The notes beneath the pieces are model-generated. The model saw only the letters and a program-made list of their open reading frames with translations, searched no databases and was not told the DNA's origin. Below are positions 23,868 through 32,540 of a stretch of 57,656 nt of DNA, in pieces (positions within the stretch are counted from its first letter, which is position 1; each line of letters starts with the position of its first letter). Origin of the DNA: JBBKXP01 sp038251315 (GTDB lineage: Bacteria; Pseudomonadota; Alphaproteobacteria; Rhodobacterales; Rhodobacteraceae). The position numbers were made by a program, and so were the translations under genes. Location: NCBI GenBank assembly GCA_038251315.1, contig JBBSBK010000009.1:1-57656 (forward strand), written 5' to 3'.

Positions 23868-25352
23868 ATGTCCAGCATTCTCACAAACACCAGCGCGATG
23901 GTCGCGCTGCAAACTCTCAAGAACATCAACGGCGACCTGTCCAAGGCGCAGTCGATGATTTCGACCGGCAAAATGGTCGCCTCGGCCAAGGATAACGCCT
24001 CGGTCTGGGCGATCTCCAAGGTGATGGAATCCGACGTTTCGGGCTTCAAGGGGATTTCCGACAGCCTTGGGCTTGGCGAATCGACCGTGGCGGTGGCACG
24101 GCAGGCGACCGAGACGGTGACCGACCTGCTGACCAAGATCAAAGGCAAGATCGTGGCTGCGCAAGAAGAAAACGTCGACCGCAGCAAGATCCAGACAGAT
24201 ATCGACGCGCTGACCGGCACGATCAAGTCGATCGTCAGCGGGGCCCAGTTCAACGGGCTCAATCTGATCAGAGGGACGGATGACATGAACATCCTGTCCT
24301 CGCTCGACCGGGCAGGCGACGGGTCTGTTACCGCGTCCAACATCACCGTCAGCCGTCAGGATCTGACGTCGACAGCGGGTATTTACGGATCGGGCACGGC
24401 GCTGAACGCCAACGCGACGGCCAGTGCTGCGGCCGTCGCCTCGGCCGGTAATTCCGCCAACGTGACGATCGCGACCGACGCCGACATGTCCGACAACGCC
24501 GTGTCGATCGACATCGCCGGGGTCACGCTGAACTTTGCCGCCGGAGAGTTGTCGGGCGACCAGGACGCCGCAGCGACGCAGATCAGCGCCGCCCTGAACG
24601 CGCTGGGGCTGACCGGGGTCAGCGCCGCGGTCGACGGGACCAACGCCAACCAGATCAACGTCACCTCGACCCGGTCCTTCGAATCGGTGTCGCTGGCGGC
24701 GACGGGAGCCACAGCCAGCGCCGCAACCATCGGCGAACGGGCTGAAAACATCGCCCTGTCGACTTCGGCCAACGTCAATAACGGCGACGGCTATCGGGTG
24801 ACGGTCGGATCCGCCTCTTACAGCTATGTCGCTGGCAAGGGCGAAACGATGGAGGATGTGGCCAAGGGTCTGAAAACCGCCATCGACGGTGCGGGCTTGA
24901 CCGGGATCACAACACGTGCGGTCAAGGATACCACCACCGGTGCCTGGTCGCTCAAGGTCGACAACGATGGCACCGGGTCGGCAAGCCTTGGCTTTTCGGT
25001 GGTCGGCAATGCGGGCGGGACGGCGTCGGGCGGGCTGTTCGGTCTGGACAACCTCAAAGTCGCGACCAACGCCGGCGCGGATGCGGCGCTCGACAACATC
25101 GAAACGCTGATCGCCAACTCGATCGACGCTGCGGCGTCCTTTGGCTCGGCACAGGGCCGGATCGAAACCCAGGCGGACTTTATCGGCAAGCTGACGGATG
25201 CACTGAAAACCGGGATCGGCACGCTGGTCGATGCCGACATGGAGGAAGCATCAGCACGGCTTCAGGCCCTGCAGGTGCAACAGCAACTGGGCGTGCAGTC
25301 GCTGTCGATCGCCAATCAGGCGCCGCAGTCGATCCTGTCGCTGTTCCGCTGA
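23868..25352 (+). CDS. fliC: Flagellin
   Basis: A 494-residue filament subunit. The D0/D1 N-terminal region (1-140) has NTSAMVALQTLKNIN and ends GAQFNGLNLI; the C-terminal D1/D0 region (about 400-494) ends SIANQAPQSILSLFR. The alanine-rich middle (about 180-395) holds two related blocks near residues 210-268 and 308-366, each a strand pair, a helix ending GLTG, and a further strand, like flagellin_IN repeats. There is a single flagellin gene in the window, followed by flaF and flbT. Confidence 0.95.
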   Translation: MSSILTNTSAMVALQTLKNINGDLSKAQSMISTGKMVASAKDNASVWAISKVMESDVSGFKGISDSLGLGESTVAVARQATETVTDLLTKIKGKIVAAQEENVDRSKIQTDIDALTGTIKSIVSGAQFNGLNLIRGTDDMNILSSLDRAGDGSVTASNITVSRQDLTSTAGIYGSGTALNANATASAAAVASAGNSANVTIATDADMSDNAVSIDIAGVTLNFAAGELSGDQDAAATQISAALNALGLTGVSAAVDGTNANQINVTSTRSFESVSLAATGATASAATIGERAENIALSTSANVNNGDGYRVTVGSASYSYVAGKGETMEDVAKGLKTAIDGAGLTGITTRAVKDTTTGAWSLKVDNDGTGSASLGFSVVGNAGGTASGGLFGLDNLKVATNAGADAALDNIETLIANSIDAAASFGSAQGRIETQADFIGKLTDALKTGIGTLVDADMEEASARLQALQVQQQLGVQSLSIANQAPQSILSLFR

Positions 25353-25359
25353 ACCATCA

Positions 25360-25387
25360 GGCGAAGGCGTCATCCGGCGCCTTCGCC
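25360..25387 (+). terminator. Stem-loop after flagellin gene
   Basis: Perfect 10-bp stem GGCGAAGGCG/CGCCTTCGCC with an eight-base loop, starting eight bases after the flagellin stop. It has no T run, so it may stabilise or process the abundant flagellin mRNA, or attenuate read-through into flaF, and not end transcription outright. Confidence 0.6.
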
Positions 25388-25452
25388 ATCCCGACTGATG
25401 CGGATGCGGTAAAACCCCGTCCGGCCCTCTCATGGTCCCGAAAGGACAACAC

Positions 25453-25824
25453 GTGAACGCCATCGAACAAGCCCGACAGGCCTATGCGCCGACAAGAACG
25501 CCGCTCCGTTCGGCGCGGTCGATCGAACATATGGTCTTTACCCAGACAACATCACGGTTGCAGCAGGCGGTCGCGCCTGACGCGAGTTTTGCGATGCTTG
25601 CCGCCGCCCTCGAAGACAATCGCCGGCTCTGGACCTTGCTGGCCGCAGATGTCGCCGACGATGACAACGTGCTGCCCCGGACCCTGCGGGCACAAATCTT
25701 CTATCTCGCCGAATTCACCTTTCAGCACACCCGCAAGGTTCTCAAGGGCGAGGCCGGGATCGACCCCTTGGTCGATATCAACGTTGCCGTGATGCGCGGC
25801 CTGACCGCCCAAGAGGCCGGTTGA
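25453..25824 (+). CDS. flaF: Flagellin biosynthesis regulator FlaF
   Basis: A 123-residue protein of the alphaproteobacterial FlaF family, starting NAIEQARQAYAPTRTPLRS and continuing to a helical body (FAMLAAALEDNRRLWTLLAADV; AEFTFQHTRKV). FlaF is needed for flagellin synthesis or secretion and works against FlbT. GTG at 25453 gives the family start and has AAAGGA at 25441; an upstream ATG (25432) would add seven foreign residues. Its stop overlaps the flbT ATG (TGATG). Confidence 0.9.
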   Translation: MNAIEQARQAYAPTRTPLRSARSIEHMVFTQTTSRLQQAVAPDASFAMLAAALEDNRRLWTLLAADVADDDNVLPRTLRAQIFYLAEFTFQHTRKVLKGEAGIDPLVDINVAVMRGLTAQEAG

Positions 25825-26234
25825 TGTCGGGCCTTGTCCTCAAACTCAGCCCGAAAGAGCGGGTGCTGGTCAACGGCGCCGTCATCGAAAACGGCGACCG
25901 CCGGTCGCGCTTGTCGATCCTGACGCCGAACGCCAACATCTTGCGCCTGCGTGACGCGATCCGCCCTGACGAGGTGAATACGCCGGTGCGCCGGGTCTGC
26001 TACATCGCCCAACTGGTGCTGTCCGGGGATGCCGATGTCGACACGGCCCAGCATCAACTGCTGCGTGGTATCGAACAGCTCAGCCAGGTGCTATGCGACA
26101 TCGACAGTCGATCGGTTCTTTCGCTGGCCACCGCCGCCGTGATCGACCACGACTTTTATCGTACCCTGAAACAGCTGCGTCTGCTGCTGCCCCGCGAAGA
26201 GCGGTTGCTGGCCGCAACCCCGCGTTCGTCATGA
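25824..26234 (+). CDS. flbT: Flagellin mRNA regulator FlbT
   Basis: A 136-residue protein of the FlbT family: LVLKLSPKERVLVNGAVIENGDRRSRL, then REDA-like helices with AQLVLSGDADVDTAQ and a C-terminal YRTLKQLRLLLPREERLL. FlbT represses flagellin translation or stability after transcription in Caulobacter. The ATG at 25824 overlaps the flaF stop, and its own stop overlaps the next ATG (ATGA), so three proteins are translationally coupled. Confidence 0.92.
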   Translation: MSGLVLKLSPKERVLVNGAVIENGDRRSRLSILTPNANILRLRDAIRPDEVNTPVRRVCYIAQLVLSGDADVDTAQHQLLRGIEQLSQVLCDIDSRSVLSLATAAVIDHDFYRTLKQLRLLLPREERLLAATPRSS

Positions 26235-27031
26235 GTTTTCAGCCCGTCGTGCCCTTTGCCGGATACGCCGGGCTGAGGTTTCTCAAACGCACCCTCGATA
26301 CCCAAAAAGCCGCTTACGCCCAAAGCCAGCCGATCAGACAGGCGGCAACCCATTTTCGCGACAAGATCGGTAGCGTCAAATCGGTCGATGACCTGATGGG
26401 CGACCGCCAGTTGCTGAGCGTCGCGCTGACTGCCTTTGGGCTTGAAGGCGACATCGCCAACAAGGCATTCATCCGCAAGGTGCTCTCGGAGGGCTATGCC
26501 GACGATGCGGCGCTGTCCAACCGGTTGGCTGACAAACGCTATCTGACGCTGACCAAGGCCTTTGGCTTTGGCGTCGCCGCGCCGCCCCGCACCGGGCTGA
26601 CAGCATTCCCCGACGAGATTCTGACCCGCTACCGCGACCGCAGCTTTGCCGGTGCAGTGGGTGAGCAAGACAACACCATGCGCCTTGCCCTGAACGTCGG
26701 CGGTGCCGTCGACGAGGTCCTCGCGGGCACCGCAGGGAATAATGCGCGCTGGTTCGCGATGATGGGCAACGCGCCTTTGCGCAGCGTGTTCGAAGGGGCG
26801 CTGGGGTTCTCGCCCGCCATCGGGCGGATCGACGTCGACCGGCAACTGAGCCAGTTCAAGGATCGCGCCCGCGCGACCTTTGGAACCGACAATTTTGCCG
26901 ACCTTGCCGACCCGAGGGTGCAGGAAAAGATCGAACGTCTCTACATGATCCGCACTGAAGCGGCCGCCGGCTCACTTACCAGCGGCGGGTCGATTGCCCT
27001 GCAACTGCTGCGCAGCAGCACCGGGCGCTGA
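26231..27031 (+). CDS. DUF1217 flagellar-associated protein
   Basis: A 266-residue mainly helical protein with the DUF1217 pattern: VKSVDDLMGDRQLLSVALTAFGLE, NKAFIRKVLSEG and LADKRYLTLTKAFGFG in the first half, and REALDR-like helices near VFEGALGF. DUF1217 proteins occur beside flagellar genes across alphaproteobacteria and their role is not settled. The start overlaps the flbT stop, suggesting a link with filament production. Confidence 0.8.
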   Translation: MSFQPVVPFAGYAGLRFLKRTLDTQKAAYAQSQPIRQAATHFRDKIGSVKSVDDLMGDRQLLSVALTAFGLEGDIANKAFIRKVLSEGYADDAALSNRLADKRYLTLTKAFGFGVAAPPRTGLTAFPDEILTRYRDRSFAGAVGEQDNTMRLALNVGGAVDEVLAGTAGNNARWFAMMGNAPLRSVFEGALGFSPAIGRIDVDRQLSQFKDRARATFGTDNFADLADPRVQEKIERLYMIRTEAAAGSLTSGGSIALQLLRSSTGR

Positions 27032-27080
27032 GCGGGCACAAAGCCCGACGCAGTGTCCCCAGGGTCGCCAAACCCCGGCA

Positions 27081-28424
27081 TCACCCCTTTCCCGGCACCC
27101 TCGGCATCCCGCGATCTGCCGCCAGTGCAAGTCGCAACGCCAGAAAGCTGGACCCGCAGCCTTTGGGATCGCGCAGCGCCAGAAACTGTTCCAGCGCCGG
27201 TTGCACCGCGATAGCGGCGTCGATGCGCGGGTCCGATCCCGCGACATACAGCCCCGCCTGCACCATCAGCGCCGCCTTGTCGTAAGTGGCCAACAGCCCC
27301 CGCGCCCGCCCGATCAGATCGTTTTCCCCCGTGTTCGCCACCCCCGGCAACGACCGCGACACGGACCGCAACACATCGACCGCTGGAAACCGCCCGCCTT
27401 CGGCGATCGCGCGGTCCAGCACCACGTGCCCGTCCAGCACGCCGCGCAGCATGTCGGCAACGGGTTCGTCCATGTCGGACCCTGCCACCAATACCGAATA
27501 AATGGCCGTGATGTCACCCGTCGCATCGACCCCCGGCCCGGCCCGTTCGCACAGCGCCGCGATTGCCGGGCCGGTGGTCGCCGGAAAGCCGCGCAAAGCG
27601 GTCGGTTCGCCCGCGGTGACGGACAGTTCACGGTGCGCTTCGGCGAACCGCGTTACCGAATCGATTAACAGCAGGACGTGTTGGCCGCCGTCGCGGAAAT
27701 ATTCGGCGACCGCCGTCGCCGCCCAGGCGCAGCGGCGGCGGACCTGCGGGGCCCGGTCGGACGTGGCGGCGACGACGACGCTGCGCGCCATACCCGTCTG
27801 ACCCAGAACCTCGTCCACGAACGCGCGCAATTCGCGCCCGCGTTCGCCGACCAACCCGATCACGATCACGTCGGCATCGACCCCTTTGGCAAGGTCGGCA
27901 AGCAGCGTTGATTTGCCCACGCCTGACCCGGCGAACAGCCCGATCCGCTGGCCCCGTGCAAGGGGCAGAAGCGTGTTGAACACCGCCAATCCGGTATCGA
28001 CGCGCGCACCCAAAGGCCGGCGGGCATAGGCCGGCGGCGGCGCGGCACGAACCGGGCGCGCGTCGAGTCCCGGCAGCAATGATCGCCCGTCAAGTGGCTG
28101 ACCGTCCGGGTCGATCACCCGCCCGATCCACGACGGATCCGGTGCAAAAACGGGCAGCGGGTCACAGCGCACCCAGTCGCCCGTCGCGATGCCATCAGGC
28201 TGATCTGCCAGCAGACAGACGGCACCGCGATCCAGCCGGATGACATCGCCCGCCACCGGCCCGTCTGCTGTCATCACCGTCGCCCGGTCGCCAAGGCGCA
28301 CTGACGCGGGCAACCCATCGACCCAGACCGACACCCCGGCCAGCGCCGTGACCCGGCCGAGCGGTGCAGTCAAGCGCAGCCCCGCGATCACCGCTGTGGC
28401 CCGTTCCAAGGTGTCTGATGGCAT
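27081..28424 (-). CDS. fliI: Flagellum-specific ATP synthase FliI
   Basis: A 447-residue cytoplasmic ATPase of the F1-beta/InvC type that powers or primes flagellar export. The P-loop is GSGVGKST at residues 166-173, Walker B is VLLLIDSVTRFA, and the catalytic GLVGERGRE lies between. The C-terminal end has LLATYDKAALMVQAGLY. Divergent from flgB across a 97-base gap with a CtrA-like site; its C-terminus converges with the DUF1217 gene. Confidence 0.96.
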   Translation of the reverse strand: MPSDTLERATAVIAGLRLTAPLGRVTALAGVSVWVDGLPASVRLGDRATVMTADGPVAGDVIRLDRGAVCLLADQPDGIATGDWVRCDPLPVFAPDPSWIGRVIDPDGQPLDGRSLLPGLDARPVRAAPPPAYARRPLGARVDTGLAVFNTLLPLARGQRIGLFAGSGVGKSTLLADLAKGVDADVIVIGLVGERGRELRAFVDEVLGQTGMARSVVVAATSDRAPQVRRRCAWAATAVAEYFRDGGQHVLLLIDSVTRFAEAHRELSVTAGEPTALRGFPATTGPAIAALCERAGPGVDATGDITAIYSVLVAGSDMDEPVADMLRGVLDGHVVLDRAIAEGGRFPAVDVLRSVSRSLPGVANTGENDLIGRARGLLATYDKAALMVQAGLYVAGSDPRIDAAIAVQPALEQFLALRDPKGCGSSFLALRLALAADRGMPRVPGKG

Positions 28425-28483
28425 CGTGCGCCCCCTGCATCATCGGATCATTCACCCGACAACACGTTCTTAAGGAATCAGTC

Positions 28484-28498
28484 TTAATGCTTGGTTGA
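28484..28498. promoter_or_regulatory. CtrA-like box between fliI and flgB
   Basis: TTAA-TGCTTGG-TTGA, one mismatch from TTAA-N7-TTAA, 23 bases upstream of flgB and about 60 from fliI. A further TTAA lies ten bases upstream. Probably serves the divergent pair. Confidence 0.5.
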
Positions 28499-28521
28499 AG
28501 CCAATCGAGGGAGAAGCCCCG

Positions 28522-28902
28522 ATGTTCGAAAACATCAGCCTGTTTCAGACCGCAGGCGCCATGGCGCAGCACGCTGCTGCACGGCAGGCGGTAACCACGC
28601 GCAATATCGCCAACGCCGATACGCCGGGATTCCGGGCGCAGACGCTGGCCGCGTTCGCCGACACCTACCGCGCCGATGATGGCGGCGCGATGCGCGCCAC
28701 CCGGCCCGGCCACATGCACGCCGCAGCAATGATCGCCGCAGCCCGTCCTGAGTTCAGCGATGGTGAACCTTCACCCAACGGCAACAGCGTGTCGCTGGAA
28801 CAAGAGATGGTTGCGGCGGTGGAGAACCAGCGCGAACACGACCGCGCCCTTGCGATCTACAAGCACGGGTTGTCGGTGCTGCGCACCGCGCTTGGCCGAT
28901 AG
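28522..28902 (+). CDS. flgB: Flagellar proximal rod protein FlgB
   Basis: A 126-residue rod subunit. The D0 motif is TRNIANADTPGFRAQ; the C-terminal helix LAIYKHGLSVLRTALGR is typical of rod proteins. ATG at 28522 is preceded by GAGGGAGAAG, so an upstream in-frame TTG at 28495 is not needed. It heads the plus-strand operon flgB-flgC-fliE-fliQ-flgF-flgG-flgA-flgH-fliL-like. Confidence 0.92.
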   Translation: MFENISLFQTAGAMAQHAAARQAVTTRNIANADTPGFRAQTLAAFADTYRADDGGAMRATRPGHMHAAAMIAAARPEFSDGEPSPNGNSVSLEQEMVAAVENQREHDRALAIYKHGLSVLRTALGR

Positions 28903-28911
28903 GGGGCCGGG

Positions 28912-29304
28912 ATGACCGATTTCAGCGATGCCCTGTCCGTCGCCGCCAGCGGGATGAAGGCGCAGGCGACGCGGCTGCGCCATGTTTCCGAGAATATCGC
29001 CAACACCGACACCCCCGGCTACCACCGCAAAACGGTGTCGTTTGCCGAAGAAGTGGCACGCGGTGAAAGGTCCGGTGCCGTTGCGGTGGGGCCGTTGCAT
29101 CTGGACCAGACGGCGCTGCCGCAGATCTACGACCCGTCCAACCCGTTGGCTGACGAAAACGGCAACTACCTTGGATCAAACGTCAATCTGCTGGTTGAAA
29201 TCGCCGATGCCCGCGAGGCCCAACGCAGTTACGAGGCCAACCTCAAGATGTTCGATCAGGTCCGGCAAATGTCGTCGGCGCTGATGGAACTGCTTCGCAA
29301 ATAG
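28912..29304 (+). CDS. flgC: Flagellar proximal rod protein FlgC
   Basis: A 130-residue rod subunit with the D0 motif SENIANTDTPGYHRKTV and the C-terminal signature EIADAREAQRSYEANLKMFDQ. It forms the proximal rod with FlgB and FlgF. Nine bases separate it from flgB and ten from fliE, as expected in one transcript. Confidence 0.95.
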   Translation: MTDFSDALSVAASGMKAQATRLRHVSENIANTDTPGYHRKTVSFAEEVARGERSGAVAVGPLHLDQTALPQIYDPSNPLADENGNYLGSNVNLLVEIADAREAQRSYEANLKMFDQVRQMSSALMELLRK

Positions 29305-29314
29305 GACCTGATAC

Positions 29315-29605
29315 ATGGATATCCGCAGCAATTTCGTCGCGCAGGCCTACACGGCCAACAAATCGGCCACTGCCCCGCAACCGGGGACCGGGCAGGGTGG
29401 GGAGGCCTTCGCCACCATCGCCAAGGATTTCGTCGCGACCCTCCAATCGGGCGAAAACACCGCGATGCAGGCGATGACGACCGGGGCTGATCCGCATGCC
29501 CTCGTTCAGGCCCTCGCGCAGACCGAACTGGCCGTCGAAACCGCCGTGACGGTGCGCAACAAGGTGGTTGAGGCGTATCAGGAAATCCTGCGGATGCCGA
29601 TATGA
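29315..29605 (+). CDS. fliE: Flagellar hook-basal body protein FliE
   Basis: A 96-residue protein that joins the MS ring to the rod. The C-terminal half has DPHALVQALAQTELAVETAVTVRNKVVEAYQEILRMPI, the FliE signature including the final EILRMPI. The stop overlaps the fliQ start (ATGATG). Confidence 0.93.
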   Translation: MDIRSNFVAQAYTANKSATAPQPGTGQGGEAFATIAKDFVATLQSGENTAMQAMTTGADPHALVQALAQTELAVETAVTVRNKVVEAYQEILRMPI

Positions 29606-29871
29606 TGACCGAGGCCGCGTTTTACGATGTCCTGCGTCAGGGGCTATGGATTGCGGTGATCGTGTCGATCCCGATCCTGTCGGTGGCGCTGGTGTCGGGT
29701 CTGGTGGTTGGCCTGTTTCAGGCTCTCACTTCGATCCAGGAAATGACTCTGACGTTCGTGCCGAAGATGATCGGCATCATCGCCGTGTTCTGGATGACGA
29801 TGGGGTTCATGTCGGAAACGCTTGTCGGGTTCTTCCAGAATACGCTTATCCCGATCATCGCGGCGGGTTAG
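29602..29871 (+). CDS. fliQ: Flagellar export gate protein FliQ
   Basis: An 89-residue inner-membrane protein with two helices: ISIPILSVALVSGLVVGLFQALTSIQEMTL-type N-terminal helix and the second around IGIIAVFWMTMGFM. FliQ forms the export gate with FliP and FliR in a 5:4:1 complex. The QALTSIQEMTL loop is diagnostic. It sits among the rod genes instead of next to fliP or fliR, a normal arrangement in this group. Confidence 0.95.
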   Translation: MMTEAAFYDVLRQGLWIAVIVSIPILSVALVSGLVVGLFQALTSIQEMTLTFVPKMIGIIAVFWMTMGFMSETLVGFFQNTLIPIIAAG

Positions 29872-29874
29872 GGC

Positions 29875-30591
29875 ATGGAAAACGCCACCTATACCGCGCT
29901 GACGCGCCAGTCCGGCCTGATGGACGAAATGCGCATCGTCGCCAACAATATCGCCAACGCGGCCACGACCGGTTTCCGGGCCGAGGGGATGCTGTTCGCC
30001 GAACACATCAGCGCCCTTGGCCCCGATACGGAATCGCTGTCGATGGCCACCGCCACCGTACGCGAGACGTTGCAGACCCAAGGCGCGCTGGCGCAGACCG
30101 GCGGCACATTTGATCTGGCGATCGAGGGTGACGGATTCTTCGTGGTGCTGACCCCGCAGGGCGAACGGCTGACCCGCGCGGGCAGTTTCACGCCCAACCA
30201 GAACGGCGATCTGGTGACGATGGAGGGCTACAACGTGCTGGACGCGGGCGGTGCGCCCGTGTTCGTGCCCACGGGGGCGGGGCCTGTGGGGATCGCGCCC
30301 GACGGCACGATTTCGGCAGGCGGCCAGCCGGTCGGGCAGATCGGCATCGTGGTGCCGACCGACCCGTTGCGGATGATCCGCGAGGATGGCGTACGATTCG
30401 AGGCGCAGGGTGGTTACGAACCGGCGCTTGATGGCCGGATGCTCCAAGGGTTCCTCGAGAGCGCCAACGTCAATCCGGTTTTGCAAATTGCCCGGATGAT
30501 CGAGGTCCAGCGCGCCTACGAACTGGGTCAAAGTTTCATGGACAAGGAAGACGAACGGATCCGCGGCGTGCTGCGGGCGCTTGGTCGATAG
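29875..30591 (+). CDS. flgF: Flagellar proximal rod protein FlgF
   Basis: A 238-residue rod protein. The D0 motif reads VANNIANAATTGFRAEG, the middle shows GDGFFVV and RAGSFTPNQNGDLV, and the C-terminal helix is IARMIEVQRAYELGQSFMDKEDERIRG. Shorter than FlgG and without its long domain, which favours FlgF. Three bases follow fliQ. Confidence 0.93.
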   Translation: MENATYTALTRQSGLMDEMRIVANNIANAATTGFRAEGMLFAEHISALGPDTESLSMATATVRETLQTQGALAQTGGTFDLAIEGDGFFVVLTPQGERLTRAGSFTPNQNGDLVTMEGYNVLDAGGAPVFVPTGAGPVGIAPDGTISAGGQPVGQIGIVVPTDPLRMIREDGVRFEAQGGYEPALDGRMLQGFLESANVNPVLQIARMIEVQRAYELGQSFMDKEDERIRGVLRALGR

Positions 30592-30600
30592 GAGAGAACG

Positions 30601-31386
30601 ATGCGTGCCTTACAGATCGCCGCCGCCGGCATGTCGGCGCAACAAACCCGGGTCGAGGTGATCTCCAACAACCTCGCCAACATGAACACGACCGGCTACA
30701 ACGCCCGGCGCGCCGAATTCGCCGACCTGCACTACCAGCAGATGACGCGGCCCGGCACGGTGTCGGCCTCTGACGGCACGGTGCTGCCGACCGGTGTGCA
30801 ACTGGGCCTTGGGGTGCGGCCCACGGCGGTGTCGGTGATGCTGTCCCAGGGGTCTTTGGCGGCGACCGGCGGCGACCTTGATATTGGGATCGAGGGGCTT
30901 GGGTATCTGGAGGTGACGCTGCCCAATGGCAGCCCGGCCTATACCCGCGACGGGGCTTTGAAGCGGTCCGCCGATGGTCTGATTGTCACCAGCGATGGCT
31001 ATCCCGTGGTTCCCAACATCACGATCCCGTCCGATACGCGGTCGATTTCGATCAATGCCGAAGGTGAGGTTTACGCCTATTTTGCCGACTCGGTGCAGCC
31101 CGCCCTGCTGGGGCAACTGACCCTTGCGGGGTTCACCAATGCCAAGGGGCTCGAGGCGATCGGGTCGAACCTGTTTCTGGAAACGCCTGCTTCGGGGCCA
31201 TCGCTGGTCACGACCCCGGGGCAGGACGGGTTGGGCGTGCTGCGGCAAGGATACCTCGAAGACTCGTCGGTCGATCCGGTCCGGGAAGTGACCGACCTGA
31301 TCGAGGCGCAACGCGGCTACGAGCTGAACTCGAAGGTGATCAGTGCTGCCGACCAGATGCTGGGGTCGATGGTGCAGATCCGATGA
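30601..31386 (+). CDS. flgG: Flagellar distal rod protein FlgG
   Basis: A 261-residue distal rod protein starting MRALQIAAAGMSAQQTRVEVISNNLANMNTTGY-type sequence, with GLGYLEV and TRDGALKRSADG, and ending in VTDLIEAQRGYELNSKVISAADQMLGSM. All are FlgG signatures. The stop overlaps the flgA start (ATGA). Confidence 0.96.
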   Translation: MRALQIAAAGMSAQQTRVEVISNNLANMNTTGYNARRAEFADLHYQQMTRPGTVSASDGTVLPTGVQLGLGVRPTAVSVMLSQGSLAATGGDLDIGIEGLGYLEVTLPNGSPAYTRDGALKRSADGLIVTSDGYPVVPNITIPSDTRSISINAEGEVYAYFADSVQPALLGQLTLAGFTNAKGLEAIGSNLFLETPASGPSLVTTPGQDGLGVLRQGYLEDSSVDPVREVTDLIEAQRGYELNSKVISAADQMLGSMVQIR

Positions 31387-31793
31387 TCCGGTTCCTGATG
31401 ATGCTGCTGGCAACCCCGCTGGCCGCCGAAACCGTCGTTGCCGCCCGGACGATCCCGGCGCATGCCCTGATTGGCCCCGACGATCTGTTGCTGCGCGACG
31501 TGATCGTGCCGGGAGGCGTCGACGACCCTGCGATGATCGTCGGGATGGAGGCGCGCGTGGCCCTATATGCCGGCCGGCCGATCCGCCCCGGCGATGTCGG
31601 GTTTCCCGCCGTGGTCGACCGCAACGCCCTTGTCCCGCTGATTTACCAGCGCGGCGGCGTCAGTATTTCGACCGAAGGGCGCGCGCTTGACCGAGCCGGG
31701 CCCGGTGATCTGATCCGGGTGATGAACCTCGCCTCGCGCGTTATAGTCACCGCCCGTATCGGCATCGACGGTGCCGCCCATGTTTCGCAATAG
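31383..31793 (+). CDS. flgA: Flagellar P-ring chaperone FlgA
   Basis: A 136-residue periplasmic protein with a signal peptide (residues 1-15, cleaved after LAA) and the SAF-domain pattern AARTIPAHALIGPDDLLLRDV, then YAGRPIRPGDV and the C-terminal beta region ending VSQ. FlgA helps FlgI form the P ring. It is shorter than the enterobacterial protein, as usual in alphaproteobacteria. Confidence 0.9.
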   Translation: MIRFLMMLLATPLAAETVVAARTIPAHALIGPDDLLLRDVIVPGGVDDPAMIVGMEARVALYAGRPIRPGDVGFPAVVDRNALVPLIYQRGGVSISTEGRALDRAGPGDLIRVMNLASRVIVTARIGIDGAAHVSQ

Positions 31794-31802
31794 GGACCAA
31801 TC

Positions 31803-32525
31803 ATGCGTTTTCTGATCATCGTCGCCCTTTTGAGCTTGGCCGCTTGTGCCCGTCTCAAGGGGATAGGGCACGAGCCCGAATTCACGCCGCCGCAGGCCAG
31901 CGTCGAACACACCGCGATGATGACGCCGGGCATGGCGTTTGGCGTCGAACCGCCCCAAGGCAGTACGACCGGGTCCCTGTGGACAGGCGAGCGCGGGTCA
32001 TTGCTGGGTGATCGGCGGGCGATGCAGCGCGGCGATATCCTGACCGTGGTGATCGAAATCAACGATTCCGCCAAGATTACCAATTCGACTGACCGGTCCC
32101 GGTCGGCCAGTCAGTCGATGTCGGTGCCGTCCTTGTTCGGGATCCCGCAGCGGATCGACGAACAGTTGCCCGACGGGGCGTCGATGGCCGATGCGGTGGG
32201 CCTGCAATCGGACAGTTCGGCCAGCGGCGACGGATCGGTCAGCCGCAACGAAAAGCTGACTCTGCGGGTTGCTGCGACGATCATTGACGTGTTGCCCAAT
32301 GGCGTCCTGTCGATACAGGGCAGCCAAGAGGTCCGGGTGAATTTTGAACTGCGCGAGTTGCTGATAAGCGGTTTCGTGCGCCCCGAAGACATCACCCGGC
32401 AGAACGAGATCACCTATGACAAGATCGCCTCGGCCCGGATTTCCTATGGCGGGCGCGGTCAGATCAGCGACATGCAGCAACCGCGTTACGGCCAGCAGGT
32501 CGCCGAAACCCTGCTGCCGTTCTAG
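31803..32525 (+). CDS. flgH: Flagellar L-ring lipoprotein FlgH
   Basis: A 240-residue outer-membrane lipoprotein. The signal peptide ends in the lipobox LAAC with the lipidated cysteine at residue 15. Signatures GSLWTGERGSLLGDRRA, RGDILTVVIEINDSAKI and NFELRELLISGFVRPEDI support FlgH. It forms the L ring around the rod. Confidence 0.95.
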   Translation: MRFLIIVALLSLAACARLKGIGHEPEFTPPQASVEHTAMMTPGMAFGVEPPQGSTTGSLWTGERGSLLGDRRAMQRGDILTVVIEINDSAKITNSTDRSRSASQSMSVPSLFGIPQRIDEQLPDGASMADAVGLQSDSSASGDGSVSRNEKLTLRVAATIIDVLPNGVLSIQGSQEVRVNFELRELLISGFVRPEDITRQNEITYDKIASARISYGGRGQISDMQQPRYGQQVAETLLPF

Positions 32526-32540
32526 CCAAGGAGCCATCGG

